The notes under the pieces are model-generated. The model was not told where the DNA came from and did not search any database. It saw nothing but the letters and a program-made list of their open reading frames with translations. This document shows, one piece after another, positions 9,731 through 19,156 of a stretch of 64,000 nt of DNA; within the stretch, counting starts at the first letter, position 1; the number at the start of each line of letters is the position of its first letter. A program made the position numbers and the translations under genes. The stretch comes from Carboxylicivirga litoralis (GTDB lineage: Bacteria; Bacteroidota; Bacteroidia; Bacteroidales; Marinilabiliaceae), in NCBI RefSeq assembly GCF_025499605.1, contig NZ_JAFMVC010000009.1:114404-178403 (forward strand), read 5' to 3'.

Positions 9731-11881
9731 ATGCGCATATTAATAATCACCATATTAACACTATTGTGTTCGTCTGCTTTAAAAGCTGATGAGGGCATGT
9801 GGCTTCCTTATTTAATCAGTGAAAGACAGATTGAGTTAATGCACGAAAAAGGCCTACAGATTCCATTCGAATCAGTATACAGCCATTCTCAACCCTCATT
9901 AAAAGATGCCATTGTTTCGTTAGACGATGGTGCCTGCACAGGTGAATTTATTAGTCGTAAGGGTCTATTGCTGACAAACCACCATTGCGGTTACAGTGAG
10001 ATACAACAGCACAGTAATATCGAGCATAATTATTTAGAAAACGGATTCTGGGCCAAATCTTTGAGTGAGGAACTGGCCAATCCTGGCAAAACAGCAACCC
10101 TCTTGATTGAAGCACATGATGTAACCAACCAAATCATCACTCAGGCCATTGAACAATCAGGTTCTGAAAGAACGGTAATCATCGATAGTTTAATCCAGGT
10201 AATTGAGCATGAAGCAGCAGCAAAATATAAGCTCGATGCTAAAATTAAACCGCTTTTTAGTGGCAACACCTACATATTATTTCTGACACAGACCTTTCGT
10301 GATGTTCGATTAGTCGGCACTCCTCCTTCATCCATCGGTAAATTTGGTGGCGACACTGATAACTGGATGTGGCCTCGTCACACTGGTGATTTCAGCTTTT
10401 TCCGTGTTTATTGTGCTCCCGATGGCTCTCCGGCTGATTATTCGCCAAACAACATTCCGTTTGAACCTAAAATGCATTTAAAAATTAACCTGCAAGGCAT
10501 CAACAAAGGCGATTATACAATGACTCTTGGTTACCCTGGACATACTCAACGCTACCTCACTTCGCATGGCATGCAGGAAATCAAAGACATCATCAACCCA
10601 ATAGTTGCAGAAACCAGAGGTATTAAACAGGACATATGGTCAAAAGCCATGCAGTCATCGGAAGAAATTAATATTAAGTATGCTGCCAAATATTCGGAGT
10701 CGAGCAATTACTGGAAATATGCCATAGGCCAAAACAAAGCATTGGAAAAACTTGGCATTATTGAGGCGCAAATAGAAAAAGAGAAAAACTTCGCTGATTG
10801 GATAAGAGGTGACTCTATACAACTAAACAAATACGGCAAAGCACTTCCGGTAATTGAAGCATCATTCTTACTTGGCAAAAAACTCACTTTGGCTGAGACC
10901 ATCACACAGGAAACCATGCTTGAAGGTCCTGAAATAATTCGCTTTGCCCTCGAGATTAGCACCCTTTACATGGAGCTGCAAGAAACGAAAAGTGACACTA
11001 AAGCTTATCAGCAACAACTCCAACTATGCACCAACACAATCAACCAACTTTATAAAGATTTTGATGCAAAGGTTGATCAAGAGGTTTTTGATGCCATGTT
11101 AGGCTATTACCTAAAACAAAGCCCTGAAAACCTTAGGCCAGAAATAGTGTCATTGCTAGGTAAAAAGTACCTGGATGATTGGTCTGGCTTTGCTGCTTAC
11201 CTCTATCACAAATCAGCCTTAACCAATCCAAACCAGGCATTGGAGCTTATCAAAAGTAAAAATGAGGATGCTTTCTTTGAAGATCCAGCCATTGCCTTTT
11301 CGTACCAGGTGCTATCGCATTTTTATCAAATGCTGGATATTCACAATAAGCTAAACCGTCAGTACAATGACGCACAACGACTGCTTGTGGAAGGATATAT
11401 GCTGCATGACAATAAAGATTTTTATCCGGATGCCAACAGTACGCTAAGATTATCGTATGGTACGGTGGGTGATTATGAACCTAAAGATGGTGTTCGTTAC
11501 AAATACCTGACAACCTTAAGTGGTATTATTGAAAAAGAAGATGCTGAACAGATTGAATTCATTGTTCCCGAGCAACTAAAAACACTTTACAGAAACAAAG
11601 ATTTTGGTTCGTATGCACTTGAGAATGGCAAAATGCCCGTTTGCTTCCTCACCAATAATGATATTACAGGTGGTAACAGTGGCAGCCCGGTGCTTAATGG
11701 GAAAGGTGAGTTAATAGGCGTAGCTTTTGATGGCAACTGGGAAGCCATGACCAGCGATTTAGCTTACGAAGAGCAATTACAGAAGTGCATCTGTGTTGAC
11801 ATGCGTTATATTTTATTTATCCTTGATAAAATGGCCGGCGCGCAAAATTTAATTAATGAGATGGAGTTTATTCATCAATAA
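9731..11881 (+). CDS. S46 family serine dipeptidyl-peptidase, DPP7-like (copy 2)
   Basis: Same family and exact length (716) as the preceding gene but clearly diverged, mostly in the helical domain between the two halves of the peptidase fold. Signal peptide MRILIITILTLLCSSALKA. Catalytic blocks TNHHCGYS, HTGDFSFFRVY and TGGNSGSP are intact, and the specificity position is again Gly (AFDGNWEAM). It probably arose by tandem duplication. The terminator before it implies its own promoter in the 90 bases upstream of the start. Confidence 0.92.
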   Translation: MRILIITILTLLCSSALKADEGMWLPYLISERQIELMHEKGLQIPFESVYSHSQPSLKDAIVSLDDGACTGEFISRKGLLLTNHHCGYSEIQQHSNIEHNYLENGFWAKSLSEELANPGKTATLLIEAHDVTNQIITQAIEQSGSERTVIIDSLIQVIEHEAAAKYKLDAKIKPLFSGNTYILFLTQTFRDVRLVGTPPSSIGKFGGDTDNWMWPRHTGDFSFFRVYCAPDGSPADYSPNNIPFEPKMHLKINLQGINKGDYTMTLGYPGHTQRYLTSHGMQEIKDIINPIVAETRGIKQDIWSKAMQSSEEINIKYAAKYSESSNYWKYAIGQNKALEKLGIIEAQIEKEKNFADWIRGDSIQLNKYGKALPVIEASFLLGKKLTLAETITQETMLEGPEIIRFALEISTLYMELQETKSDTKAYQQQLQLCTNTINQLYKDFDAKVDQEVFDAMLGYYLKQSPENLRPEIVSLLGKKYLDDWSGFAAYLYHKSALTNPNQALELIKSKNEDAFFEDPAIAFSYQVLSHFYQMLDIHNKLNRQYNDAQRLLVEGYMLHDNKDFYPDANSTLRLSYGTVGDYEPKDGVRYKYLTTLSGIIEKEDAEQIEFIVPEQLKTLYRNKDFGSYALENGKMPVCFLTNNDITGGNSGSPVLNGKGELIGVAFDGNWEAMTSDLAYEEQLQKCICVDMRYILFILDKMAGAQNLINEMEFIHQ

Positions 11882-11929
11882 CAAATTCGATTTATATTTA
11901 TACACTCATCACTCATTAGTTAAATCGAA

Positions 11930-12559
11930 ATGGCAAAAAACAAGTATTATGTAGTTTGGGTAGGCGCCAAACCCGGCATTTACAAAAGCTGGCCTGAATG
12001 TCAGGCACAAATAAAAGGTTTTCCGGCAGCAAAATACAAAGGTTTTGCTACGCTCGAGGAAGCACAAGCGGCTTATAGCAATGGGTTTTCAAACTATATA
12101 TCATCGGCCACAGGGGGCCGTAAAACCAAGACGCCATCCATCAACTCAAGAGCTAACATTATCAGCAATAGCATAGCCGTTGACGCAGCTTGTAGTGGCA
12201 ATCCAGGTGTGATGGAGTATCAAGGTGTTTACACCAAAGACGAGCGTCAGCTGTTTCATCAGAAGTTTAACCTGGGAACCAATAACATTGGTGAATTTCT
12301 CGCATTGGTGCATGGCATTTCCTATTTACAAAAAAACAACCTGAATATTCCGATTTATTCCGATTCAAAAATTGCTATTGGCTGGGTAATGAAAAAACAA
12401 TGCAAGTCGAAACTAGCCGAAACAGCTAAAACTAAAGAACTGTTTGAACTGGTTAGAAGAGCAGAACACTGGCTTAAAACCAACACCATTAATGTCAAGA
12501 TTTTAAAATGGGATACTAAAAACTGGGGAGAGATTCCAGCTGACTTTGGCCGCAAATAA
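11930..12559 (+). CDS. rnhA: Ribonuclease HI with N-terminal hybrid-binding domain
   Basis: 209 residues. The first 50 (YYVVWVGAKPGIYKSWPECQ, then KGFATLEEAQAAY) form the viroplasmin-type RNA-DNA hybrid binding domain of eukaryotic-like RNases H1. The catalytic domain follows, with Asp in VDAACSGNPG, Glu in NNIGEFLALVHG, Asp in YSDSKIA and a final Asp in ADFGRK. It cleaves RNA in hybrids in the cytoplasm and complements RNase HII. It converges on the histidine kinase gene with only 3 bases between stop codons. Confidence 0.92.
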   Translation: MAKNKYYVVWVGAKPGIYKSWPECQAQIKGFPAAKYKGFATLEEAQAAYSNGFSNYISSATGGRKTKTPSINSRANIISNSIAVDAACSGNPGVMEYQGVYTKDERQLFHQKFNLGTNNIGEFLALVHGISYLQKNNLNIPIYSDSKIAIGWVMKKQCKSKLAETAKTKELFELVRRAEHWLKTNTINVKILKWDTKNWGEIPADFGRK

Positions 12560-12562
12560 CTC

Positions 12563-14443
12563 TTAATTTAATGTGACGTACGGCACCTTAAATACCACGC
12601 GGGTTCCTTTACGACCATATTTCGACAGGTCTTCCACTTTTAATGTAACCGACTGGTTTTTAATATTATCATTCATCAATTCAAGACGCTCTTTTGTCAG
12701 CCCCATTGCCACGGATTGATGCTTTTTACCAGTAATCTTACTTTTTTCCATCGAGCGCTTAATACCAATACCATTATCTTCAATCGAAAACATCAGCTTA
12801 TCGTCATTTCGCTGCAAGTGCACATGAATGTAGCTTCCCTCTTCCGTCAACTCACCATGTTCAATGGCATTCTCCAAAAATGGCTGGGTTAGCATGGGCG
12901 GAACCAGCACATTGTTTAACTCTATTGACTCGTCAAAATCAACCTTGTAATTAATCTTATTATCGAACCGTCGGTTTTGAAGGCTCATATATTTATCCAA
13001 TATCTCTTTTTCTTTTTTTAGAGTGATGCGCTCTTCTTTGGCATACTGCAATATCAAACGCATCAAAGTAGAGAAATCGGCAACGAAATCAACAGCATCT
13101 TCCTGGTTATTCTCCAAAATAATACATTGTAACGCCGACAATGAATTGAAGATAAAGTGTGGATTCATCTGGGTTCGAAGCACTTTCTGCTCCATGTTCA
13201 GTCGACGCTGACGCTCCTTAATCTTTAAAACATTCACCCAAATCAAAACAATAATGGTTGATAAGAGAAAGAACAACGACACACCCCATAAATACAAACG
13301 ATTACGCTCTACTTTAGCCGTTATCGCCAACAGTTCTTTTTCACTTTTAGCATTATGGTATTTCTTCTCCAACTCAATCATTTTATCAAGTTGTTGCTGG
13401 TTAAATATTGAATCCTTTAACTCTATAGACGCTTCCAACAGCTCATTGGCCAATTGATATTTTCCCAATGCCTTGTAGGCCTGATATAACTCTTCAAGGT
13501 TCTCGCTCCTTACCTCTCTTAAGCCTACTTTTTTATTGTATTCTGCTGCATACTGATAAGCATTAAGTGCCTTTTCGACCTGCTGGTTATTTAAGTACAT
13601 TTCCCCCATCATGCTATAGGTATGTACTAAGCCAACTTGATCGTTAAGACGAGTAAATACCCCCAATGCCTTGTTAAAATAAGCATCTGCTCTACTGTAT
13701 TGGCCTTGCAAACCAAATAAACGTCCAAGGTTAGCAGAAACCGATGCCATACCTTCTTCGTTGCCCATCCTATCATAGGCATCATAGGCTTTCTTGTAAT
13801 ACTTAAAACCGGCATCTAAATCATTGATGCGCACACTAATCACGGCCATATTATTGGTAACAGCTGCTATAGAAGAGAAATCATCCAATTCTTCATAAAT
13901 AGCAAGAGCATTATTATAATATTCATACACCAAATCATAACGCTCCCATTTGCCATAAATAATACCAAGGTTTTGATATGACATGGCGATGCCTTCTTTA
14001 TTCCCGTCTCGTTTCTCGAGTTCCAACGAATGATTATAAGCCACCAAAGCACTATCGAAATTCGCTTTGAGATAATGAATCAAGCCTATATTATTATATA
14101 GCACAGCTAAATAAGTAGAATCATCCCCGCGTTGAAAATTTGCCAATGCTGCCTTATACGAATTAAGCGACTGGCTCAACTCTTGCTGATAGTAATATAC
14201 CTCAGCCATAAAAGAATGGTAATAAGCATCTTTCTTTATTTCTTCAAAAGGACAGTCCTCAAGGTGCTCCATGGCTAACTCCCTGATACTGTCAATATTT
14301 TCGGGCACAAGAGCATTTAGCTCATTCATCCGTTGAGTCCACTTTTCCTCTTGCGAAATTTCTGAAGTTTGTCCTGTTACGTTTATAACAACAATAAAAA
14401 ACAGTAAGGAAATAACAAAAATACGAGTGCTTGCCATAATCAT
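12563..14443 (-). CDS. TPR-containing LytS-type sensor histidine kinase (orphan)
   Basis: 626 residues. Signal peptide, periplasmic TPR repeats (about 75-345; NNIGLIHYLKANFDSALVAY and similar), a coiled segment, one membrane helix (383-405), then a His_kinase domain with the phospho-acceptor His429 in MNPHFIFNSLSALQ. The ATP-binding N box is LTQPFLENAIEHGE, with a GIGI G box. This architecture is common in Bacteroidota and normally pairs with a LytTR response regulator, but none is adjacent. ATG at 14443 or 14437 could start it. Divergent from the porin gene. Confidence 0.88.
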   Translation of the reverse strand: MIMASTRIFVISLLFFIVVINVTGQTSEISQEEKWTQRMNELNALVPENIDSIRELAMEHLEDCPFEEIKKDAYYHSFMAEVYYYQQELSQSLNSYKAALANFQRGDDSTYLAVLYNNIGLIHYLKANFDSALVAYNHSLELEKRDGNKEGIAMSYQNLGIIYGKWERYDLVYEYYNNALAIYEELDDFSSIAAVTNNMAVISVRINDLDAGFKYYKKAYDAYDRMGNEEGMASVSANLGRLFGLQGQYSRADAYFNKALGVFTRLNDQVGLVHTYSMMGEMYLNNQQVEKALNAYQYAAEYNKKVGLREVRSENLEELYQAYKALGKYQLANELLEASIELKDSIFNQQQLDKMIELEKKYHNAKSEKELLAITAKVERNRLYLWGVSLFFLLSTIIVLIWVNVLKIKERQRRLNMEQKVLRTQMNPHFIFNSLSALQCIILENNQEDAVDFVADFSTLMRLILQYAKEERITLKKEKEILDKYMSLQNRRFDNKINYKVDFDESIELNNVLVPPMLTQPFLENAIEHGELTEEGSYIHVHLQRNDDKLMFSIEDNGIGIKRSMEKSKITGKKHQSVAMGLTKERLELMNDNIKNQSVTLKVEDLSKYGRKGTRVVFKVPYVTLN

Positions 14444-14646
14444 AATGTAACAGTAATCAAAAATAACACATTTTTTTAATTGTCAATCAACAACATCCAT
14501 TATGCACGTTTTAGCCCACTATTTCAATCAACAAATCGCAAATATTTCTTTATTATATTAACTAAAGGATAAATATTTGATTTAAAAATCGCATTATTCA
14601 AGTCTTTTTAGTAAAATTACTTCTTGAAGCCTAACACAACTATTGT

Positions 14647-16065
14647 TTGATGTCGTCAAATAAGATGTATAAGTTATTCCAAACGCTAGCTCTACTTGTA
14701 TTAGTCCTTTTTGTGGGTATACAATCAAAGGCTCAATCGCGGGTTATTGGAGAATTACCAGACTCTTCTAATATCTTACAACAGATATTCATTGAAGATG
14801 CGGAACTCATTGATAGTCTGATTACCAATGTCGATTCTTTAAAAAGTAAAAGTAGCAGTTCGTTGGCTGAAGTGCTGTTTAATCCTGAAATGCGTTTGAT
14901 TCATGGAGATACAATTAAGTTAAAAACAATTGAAGTTGAAGAACAATTAACATACCGTCAGCGCGATTCAGCTAAAATTCAAGATATCCACCCGCAAGAC
15001 TCGCCGGATCTTAAAGGTTTTACGCTTAACTCAAAAGATGGCACAGCACAAATAACCTTCAAAGGCTCCATTCGGCTTAACGGCGCATACGATTTTAACG
15101 GACTAGCTCACCGCGACAATTTTAAAACGATAGATATACCAGTCGAATCCGAAAGTCAGGGTGCGCGCTTTTTTATGAGTGGTCACCAAACAAGATTTGG
15201 GATTGAAGCTACCAAAAAAACAGGGTTAGGTCCCATATTAATGCGACTTGAAAGCGATTACTTAGGCACTGAACATGGTTATCGTTTGCGTCACGTTTAT
15301 GGTTTATTTATGGATGTTTTAGCTGGTCAGACCTGGTCCGTATTTGGAGACCCCTCTTCTATACCCTGGACCGTTGATTTAGAGGGTCCCAATAGCTCTG
15401 TTAGTAAACGAACCGTACAAATTCGATATAGCCATTTGCTTAGTCCTAAGCTAAGATGGACCGTCTCCATAGAATCGCCTGAGTTAGACCTTGAAATAGC
15501 AGATAGCTTAAGGATTTTGCAAGACTTTCCGGACATAGCAACGCGTTTTAAGCGCCTGACAAACTGGGGACATCTACAGACAGCTCTTATATTCAGAAGT
15601 TTGGCCTATAACATTGACCAATCCGGAGCGCTTGGTTATGGGGCGTTATTGAGTGGTCGTTACGAATTTAACGACAAGAAAGAAATTCTGTTTCAACTTG
15701 TTGGAGGTAGAGGCATAGCCCACTATATTAGCTCCATTTCTGGTAATGGCCTTGACATTGCCTATGATGAAACAACGAAGGAATATCATCCTTTAGATAT
15801 TTTTGGTGGCTTTGTTTCGTACGGGGTTGACTGGAACGATAACATATATTCTTATTTCACTCCAGGATTTATCTATATGCCAGGGCGCTCTTTTCAACCA
15901 GATAATACCTTTAAATTCAGCGCTTATTTCTCGGGCAATATTTTTTGGAATGTTATACCTGGTGTTCGGGTTGGAGGAGAATACTCTTATGGCTCCCGTA
16001 TTAATAAAGACAAACAAAAAGGCAAGGCCAATCGTATTTCCTTTATTCTCTATTACGACTTTTAA
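14647..16065 (+). CDS. DcaP-like porin, outer membrane
   Basis: 472 residues. Signal peptide ending LFVGIQSKAQS, a polar N-terminal region, then a beta-barrel from about residue 135 (FKGSIRLNGAYDF, DIPVESES, RTVQIRYSHLL) ending in an aromatic strand (RISFILYYDF). The order of blocks, including GQTWSVFGDPSSIPWTVDLEGP, resembles the DcaP-type trimeric porins. Substrate unknown. The stop codon abuts the ATG of the next gene, so the two are co-transcribed. Confidence 0.7.
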   Translation: MMSSNKMYKLFQTLALLVLVLFVGIQSKAQSRVIGELPDSSNILQQIFIEDAELIDSLITNVDSLKSKSSSSLAEVLFNPEMRLIHGDTIKLKTIEVEEQLTYRQRDSAKIQDIHPQDSPDLKGFTLNSKDGTAQITFKGSIRLNGAYDFNGLAHRDNFKTIDIPVESESQGARFFMSGHQTRFGIEATKKTGLGPILMRLESDYLGTEHGYRLRHVYGLFMDVLAGQTWSVFGDPSSIPWTVDLEGPNSSVSKRTVQIRYSHLLSPKLRWTVSIESPELDLEIADSLRILQDFPDIATRFKRLTNWGHLQTALIFRSLAYNIDQSGALGYGALLSGRYEFNDKKEILFQLVGGRGIAHYISSISGNGLDIAYDETTKEYHPLDIFGGFVSYGVDWNDNIYSYFTPGFIYMPGRSFQPDNTFKFSAYFSGNIFWNVIPGVRVGGEYSYGSRINKDKQKGKANRISFILYYDF

Positions 16066-17664
16066 ATGCACTATTTTTACCCAATTCCAGAAGAACTAAC
16101 CAGCAGCTTGCCGGATGGTTTTAATAATCCCTTTGATTATACACCACATCCGTTATGCCTGTTTGCCAAACAGCAATTAGAACGCTCTCTTCCTAAGCCT
16201 TCAACCATGGAAAAAGGGAAAATGTATGGTGTTTTGATTGTTAAAAATTTATCTGGACAAATAGGTTATCTGGCGGCCTACTCTGGAAATGAAAAAGACT
16301 TAAATAGTGGTTTTTACTTTGTTCCACAGGTTTATGACATTACAAATCCTTCAGGTTTTTTCAGAGCTGAAGAGCAAAATCTTAATGAAATTAATGCAGC
16401 CATTAAGGAGTTAAAGAACTCGTCGGTACTTAGTGATTTGAAGCAGCAATTATCAGCTAAAGAAAAAGCTGCAAAACAGACCATAAAGCAAACAAAAGAG
16501 CAGAATAAAATACATAAAGCAGAGCGAGACAAAAAGCGAAGCAGCACAACTGACGATAGCATTCATCAATTACTTATTAAGCAAAGCCAGACTGAAAAAA
16601 GCAACTTTAATAAACTAAGAAAACAGCTTAAAAATGAGCTGGATGAATTACGTTCCGAAATTGAATCCTTTAATGAAAAATTAAACTCCTTAAAAGAACA
16701 ACGCAAATTAAAATCGGCCGAAGTTCAAAAGCAATTATTTGACAATTACGTATTTATTAATGCCGATGGTAATAAGGCTAGTGCAACAGCTATATTTGAA
16801 CAATCAGTTAACACTCTACCCCCAGCCGGAACAGGAGATTGCGCAGCACCCAAATTACTCCAACATGCGTTTATAAATAATTACACCCCAATTGCAATAG
16901 CCGAATTCTGGTGGGGACCATCGCCTCAAAAGAAAGTTAGAAAACATGGCTACTTTTATCCGGCTTGCAAAAGTAAATGCGAACCGCTGCTGGGTTTTAT
17001 GTTAAAAGGTTTGTCTATGGCATCGGACAAGGTTAAAAAACCTCTTAAAATTGAAGTAATATATGAAGACGATTGCTTAATCATTATCAACAAACCATCA
17101 GGCTTATTGTCAGTTCCTGGCAAATCAAACGATGATTCGGTATATCAACAAATAAAACATTTATTCCCCAGGTGCGAAGAGCCTTTTATAGTGCACCGGC
17201 TCGATAGAGATACGTCGGGATTAATGATTATTACCAAGACCAAAAACGTCTATATCAACCTTCAGAAACAGTTTCTGAATCACGATGTTAAAAAAAGATA
17301 CGTAGCTATTTTAGATGGCGACATTAAAAAAGACTCTGGCACCATTGACCTTCCGTTGCGTGTTGACCTTGATGACCGGCCCAGGCAATTGGTGTGTTAT
17401 AAACATGGAAAACCAGCTAAAACACTATGGAAAGTAATAACAAAGGATAAAAACCAAACCCGCGTCCATTTCTACCCACTCACGGGGCGCACTCACCAAC
17501 TGCGCGTACACGCAGCTCATATTAAAGGACTTAATACACCTATCGTTGGCGATCCTCTATATGGAAGAAAGGCTAAACGCCTGATGTTACATGCGGAACA
17601 CATCGTTTTTAACCATCCGGAAACCCAAAAACAAATAGCTTTTCATTGCCCAGCCAATTTCTAA
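16066..17664 (+). CDS. RluA-family pseudouridine synthase with long N-terminal extension
   Basis: 532 residues, over twice the size of E. coli RluA. Residues 326-532 are the synthase domain, with catalytic Asp380 in HRLDRDTSGLMI and the family blocks INKPSGLLSVPG and GRTHQLRVHAAH. Residues 1-100 form an unassigned domain, 104-222 a strongly charged coiled coil, and 254-310 a cysteine-containing block (GTGDCAAPKLLQHAF, AEFWWGPSP, PACKSKCEP). Related long forms are known in other bacteria, and their N-terminus has no assigned function that I know of. The target is probably rRNA or tRNA uridine. Confidence 0.85.
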   Translation: MHYFYPIPEELTSSLPDGFNNPFDYTPHPLCLFAKQQLERSLPKPSTMEKGKMYGVLIVKNLSGQIGYLAAYSGNEKDLNSGFYFVPQVYDITNPSGFFRAEEQNLNEINAAIKELKNSSVLSDLKQQLSAKEKAAKQTIKQTKEQNKIHKAERDKKRSSTTDDSIHQLLIKQSQTEKSNFNKLRKQLKNELDELRSEIESFNEKLNSLKEQRKLKSAEVQKQLFDNYVFINADGNKASATAIFEQSVNTLPPAGTGDCAAPKLLQHAFINNYTPIAIAEFWWGPSPQKKVRKHGYFYPACKSKCEPLLGFMLKGLSMASDKVKKPLKIEVIYEDDCLIIINKPSGLLSVPGKSNDDSVYQQIKHLFPRCEEPFIVHRLDRDTSGLMIITKTKNVYINLQKQFLNHDVKKRYVAILDGDIKKDSGTIDLPLRVDLDDRPRQLVCYKHGKPAKTLWKVITKDKNQTRVHFYPLTGRTHQLRVHAAHIKGLNTPIVGDPLYGRKAKRLMLHAEHIVFNHPETQKQIAFHCPANF

Positions 17665-17778
17665 TATTATTTGTTAAAAACCGTCATATCCATCTCTCTA
17701 TTGTTAATAAAAGTTGCGTGCTTATTAGTGGCATCATTGTTGAATCGTGCGCATTGTTAATTTTAAAACAATAAGGAT

Positions 17779-17925
17779 ATGAGCGAAAAAATGAAGCATT
17801 TTATGATGGTTTATGGCATTGAAATTCCACAGGAAATTGATACTAATCCATTTTACGGATTAACAGATGACGAAATTGCCAAAATACAAAAGCAATTGGA
17901 GCTTGAAAACCTCCTGTACTTTTAA
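17779..17925 (+). CDS. Small hypothetical protein, 48 residues
   Basis: An ATG at 17779 follows AAGGAT and opens a 48-residue frame (MSEKMKHFMMVYGIEIPQEI, then PFYGLTDDEIAKIQKQLELE). It is acidic, with a helical C-terminal half and no signal peptide or membrane segment. No family recognised. Support: normal coding composition, own leader, and a hairpin shortly after the stop. Confidence 0.5.
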   Translation: MSEKMKHFMMVYGIEIPQEIDTNPFYGLTDDEIAKIQKQLELENLLYF

Positions 17926-17950
17926 AAATCCTCTATTCACCTACAGGAAC

Positions 17951-17999
17951 AAAAAAACTCCCAATCTCAATAGAGATTAGGAGTTTCAGTTTCTTTTCA
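17951..17999. terminator. Bidirectional terminator between convergent genes
   Basis: AAACTCC (17955-17961) pairs with GGAGTTT (17980-17986), with an inner stem AATCTC/GAGATT. A run of A lies to the left and a T-rich stretch to the right, so it can serve both the small plus-strand gene and the minus-strand ywbE-like gene. Confidence 0.75.
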
Positions 18000-18006
18000 G
18001 CATTCA

Positions 18007-18201
18007 CTAAAGCTTAATCATCTTCACCCGTCCAACTTGCCCGGTCTTTAGGCGACACTCAATACCTTTTAGATGAAATGTTACCTCATCGAGTATATCC
18101 TGAACCACCCCATGAGTAAGATTCCCCGAACGTTCATCCTGTTTTTGTAAAATTGCGACTTTAGTTCCCTTTCTAATGTTCTTTCTTTCCCTTCCGTCCA
18201 T
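18007..18201 (-). CDS. YwbE family protein
   Basis: 64 residues matching the YwbE/DUF2196 family: RKNIRKGTKVAILQKQDERS near the N-terminus, then LTHGVVQDIL and KTGQVGRVKMI. The fold is a small KOW-like beta-barrel of unknown function, conserved across many bacteria. Cytoplasmic. Monocistronic, with the shared terminator directly downstream. Confidence 0.85.
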   Translation of the reverse strand: MDGRERKNIRKGTKVAILQKQDERSGNLTHGVVQDILDEVTFHLKGIECRLKTGQVGRVKMIKL

Positions 18202-18352
18202 TTCTATTCTTTATATATAACCGACTTCAATATTGTTTTTAAATCCAGACCAATAGCTCTATGGTGATTATAACATTGCATCTCCAACTACTGCATACAT
18301 GCTCATAATCAATCCCTAATAAACCTTTACATGTAAAAAATATCCCCAAAGA

Positions 18353-18388
18353 AAAAGGTGATTTCCACCTAAATGAAAATCACCTTTT
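18353..18388 (-). terminator. Terminator downstream of tRNA-Cys
   Basis: AAAAGGTGATTT (18353-18364) and AAATCACCTTTT (18377-18388) form a perfect 12-base inverted repeat immediately after the tRNA 3' end on the minus strand. Confidence 0.8.
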
Positions 18389-18389
18389 G

Positions 18390-18460
18390 AGGTTCCTGGC
18401 GGACTCGAACCGCCGTAGCTGGTTTTGCAGACCAGTGCCTAGCCACTCGGCCAAGGAACC
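18390..18460 (-). tRNA. tRNA-Cys(GCA)
   Basis: The minus strand reads from GGTTCCTTGG with acceptor GGTTCCT/AGGAACC. The anticodon arm CTGGT-CTGCAAA-ACCAG gives anticodon GCA, and the T arm contains GGTTCGAGTCC. The discriminator base is U, as expected for tRNA-Cys. CCA is not encoded. Confidence 0.95.
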
Positions 18461-18511
18461 GTTGTGTTTCGGGTTGCAAAATAAGTAATAAATTATTTTC
18501 TGAGCAAATTT

Positions 18512-18706
18512 TTATTTCTTCTTTTCTGCATAAAAACTGAGGCAATCGGGGCAAAGGCAGCTGTTGTAATTCTCTGCCAACACTTTAAGATTTTCAGCTT
18601 TCACAAAAAAATCGTTGCACCAACACTTTCTATTGCTATTACTGTAACAAGTATAGCTCGCACCACACTTTGGGCAAATCTTAGGCGTTCCTTCTGTTTT
18701 ACTCAT
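18512..18706 (-). CDS. Cysteine-rich CWC family protein
   Basis: 64 residues with CPKCGASYTCYS, then NRKCWCNDFF with the CWC signature, and a final CLCPDCL pair. It is likely a small zinc-binding protein of the cysteine-rich CWC family; function unknown. It starts 2 bases after the folB stop codon, so the two genes form an operon. Confidence 0.85.
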   Translation of the reverse strand: MSKTEGTPKICPKCGASYTCYSNSNRKCWCNDFFVKAENLKVLAENYNSCLCPDCLSFYAEKKK

Positions 18707-18708
18707 AC

Positions 18709-19083
18709 CTAGCGTGAAAAAGTAACACTAACACATTTCATTTGCCCTCCCATTGGTGGATTCACCTTCGATACTTTAACCGTTGCTTTTAAAAGCTCTG
18801 GGAATTTATCGTAAATACCATCAATAATGCGCTTATTTAAATGCTCCAACAAATGAGAGTTCTGCATAATTTGCTCCCTCACAATCTCGTATACCGACAC
18901 ATAGTTCAAAGCATCGTTAATATTATCAGTTTCAGCGGCCAGAGTACAATCCGTTTCCAGCGTCACTTTGACTAAAAAACGATTACCTACCACTTGCTCT
19001 TCTTTAAAACAACCGTGATAAGCATAAAACTCCATTTCTTCCAGCTCAATCACACCTATCAATTGCTTCTTTTCCATTATCAC
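18709..19083 (-). CDS. folB: Dihydroneopterin aldolase
   Basis: Folate pathway enzyme converting 7,8-dihydroneopterin to 6-hydroxymethyl-dihydropterin and glycolaldehyde. 124 residues. Family blocks: [21 protein letters not shown] with the conserved Glu, [10 protein letters not shown], and [14 protein letters not shown] with the catalytic Lys. The start may be the second ATG two codons in (MEKKQLIG). Divergent from glnS. Confidence 0.93.
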   Translation of the reverse strand: MIMEKKQLIGVIELEEMEFYAYHGCFKEEQVVGNRFLVKVTLETDCTLAAETDNINDALNYVSVYEIVREQIMQNSHLLEHLNKRIIDGIYDKFPELLKATVKVSKVNPPMGGQMKCVSVTFSR

Positions 19084-19148
19084 ACTATTTTTTTGGCGAA
19101 ATTAATCTTTTATCACCGAATCATCAGATTTTTAAGTCGAAAAACACT

Positions 19149-19156
19149 TACTTTTG
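19149..19156 (+). promoter_or_regulatory. Candidate -7 promoter element for glnS
   Basis: TACTTTTG matches TAnnTTTG, 63 bases before the chosen glnS start. No TTTG is placed 19 bases upstream, so support is partial. It also argues against the much earlier ATG, which would start ahead of this promoter. Confidence 0.35.
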
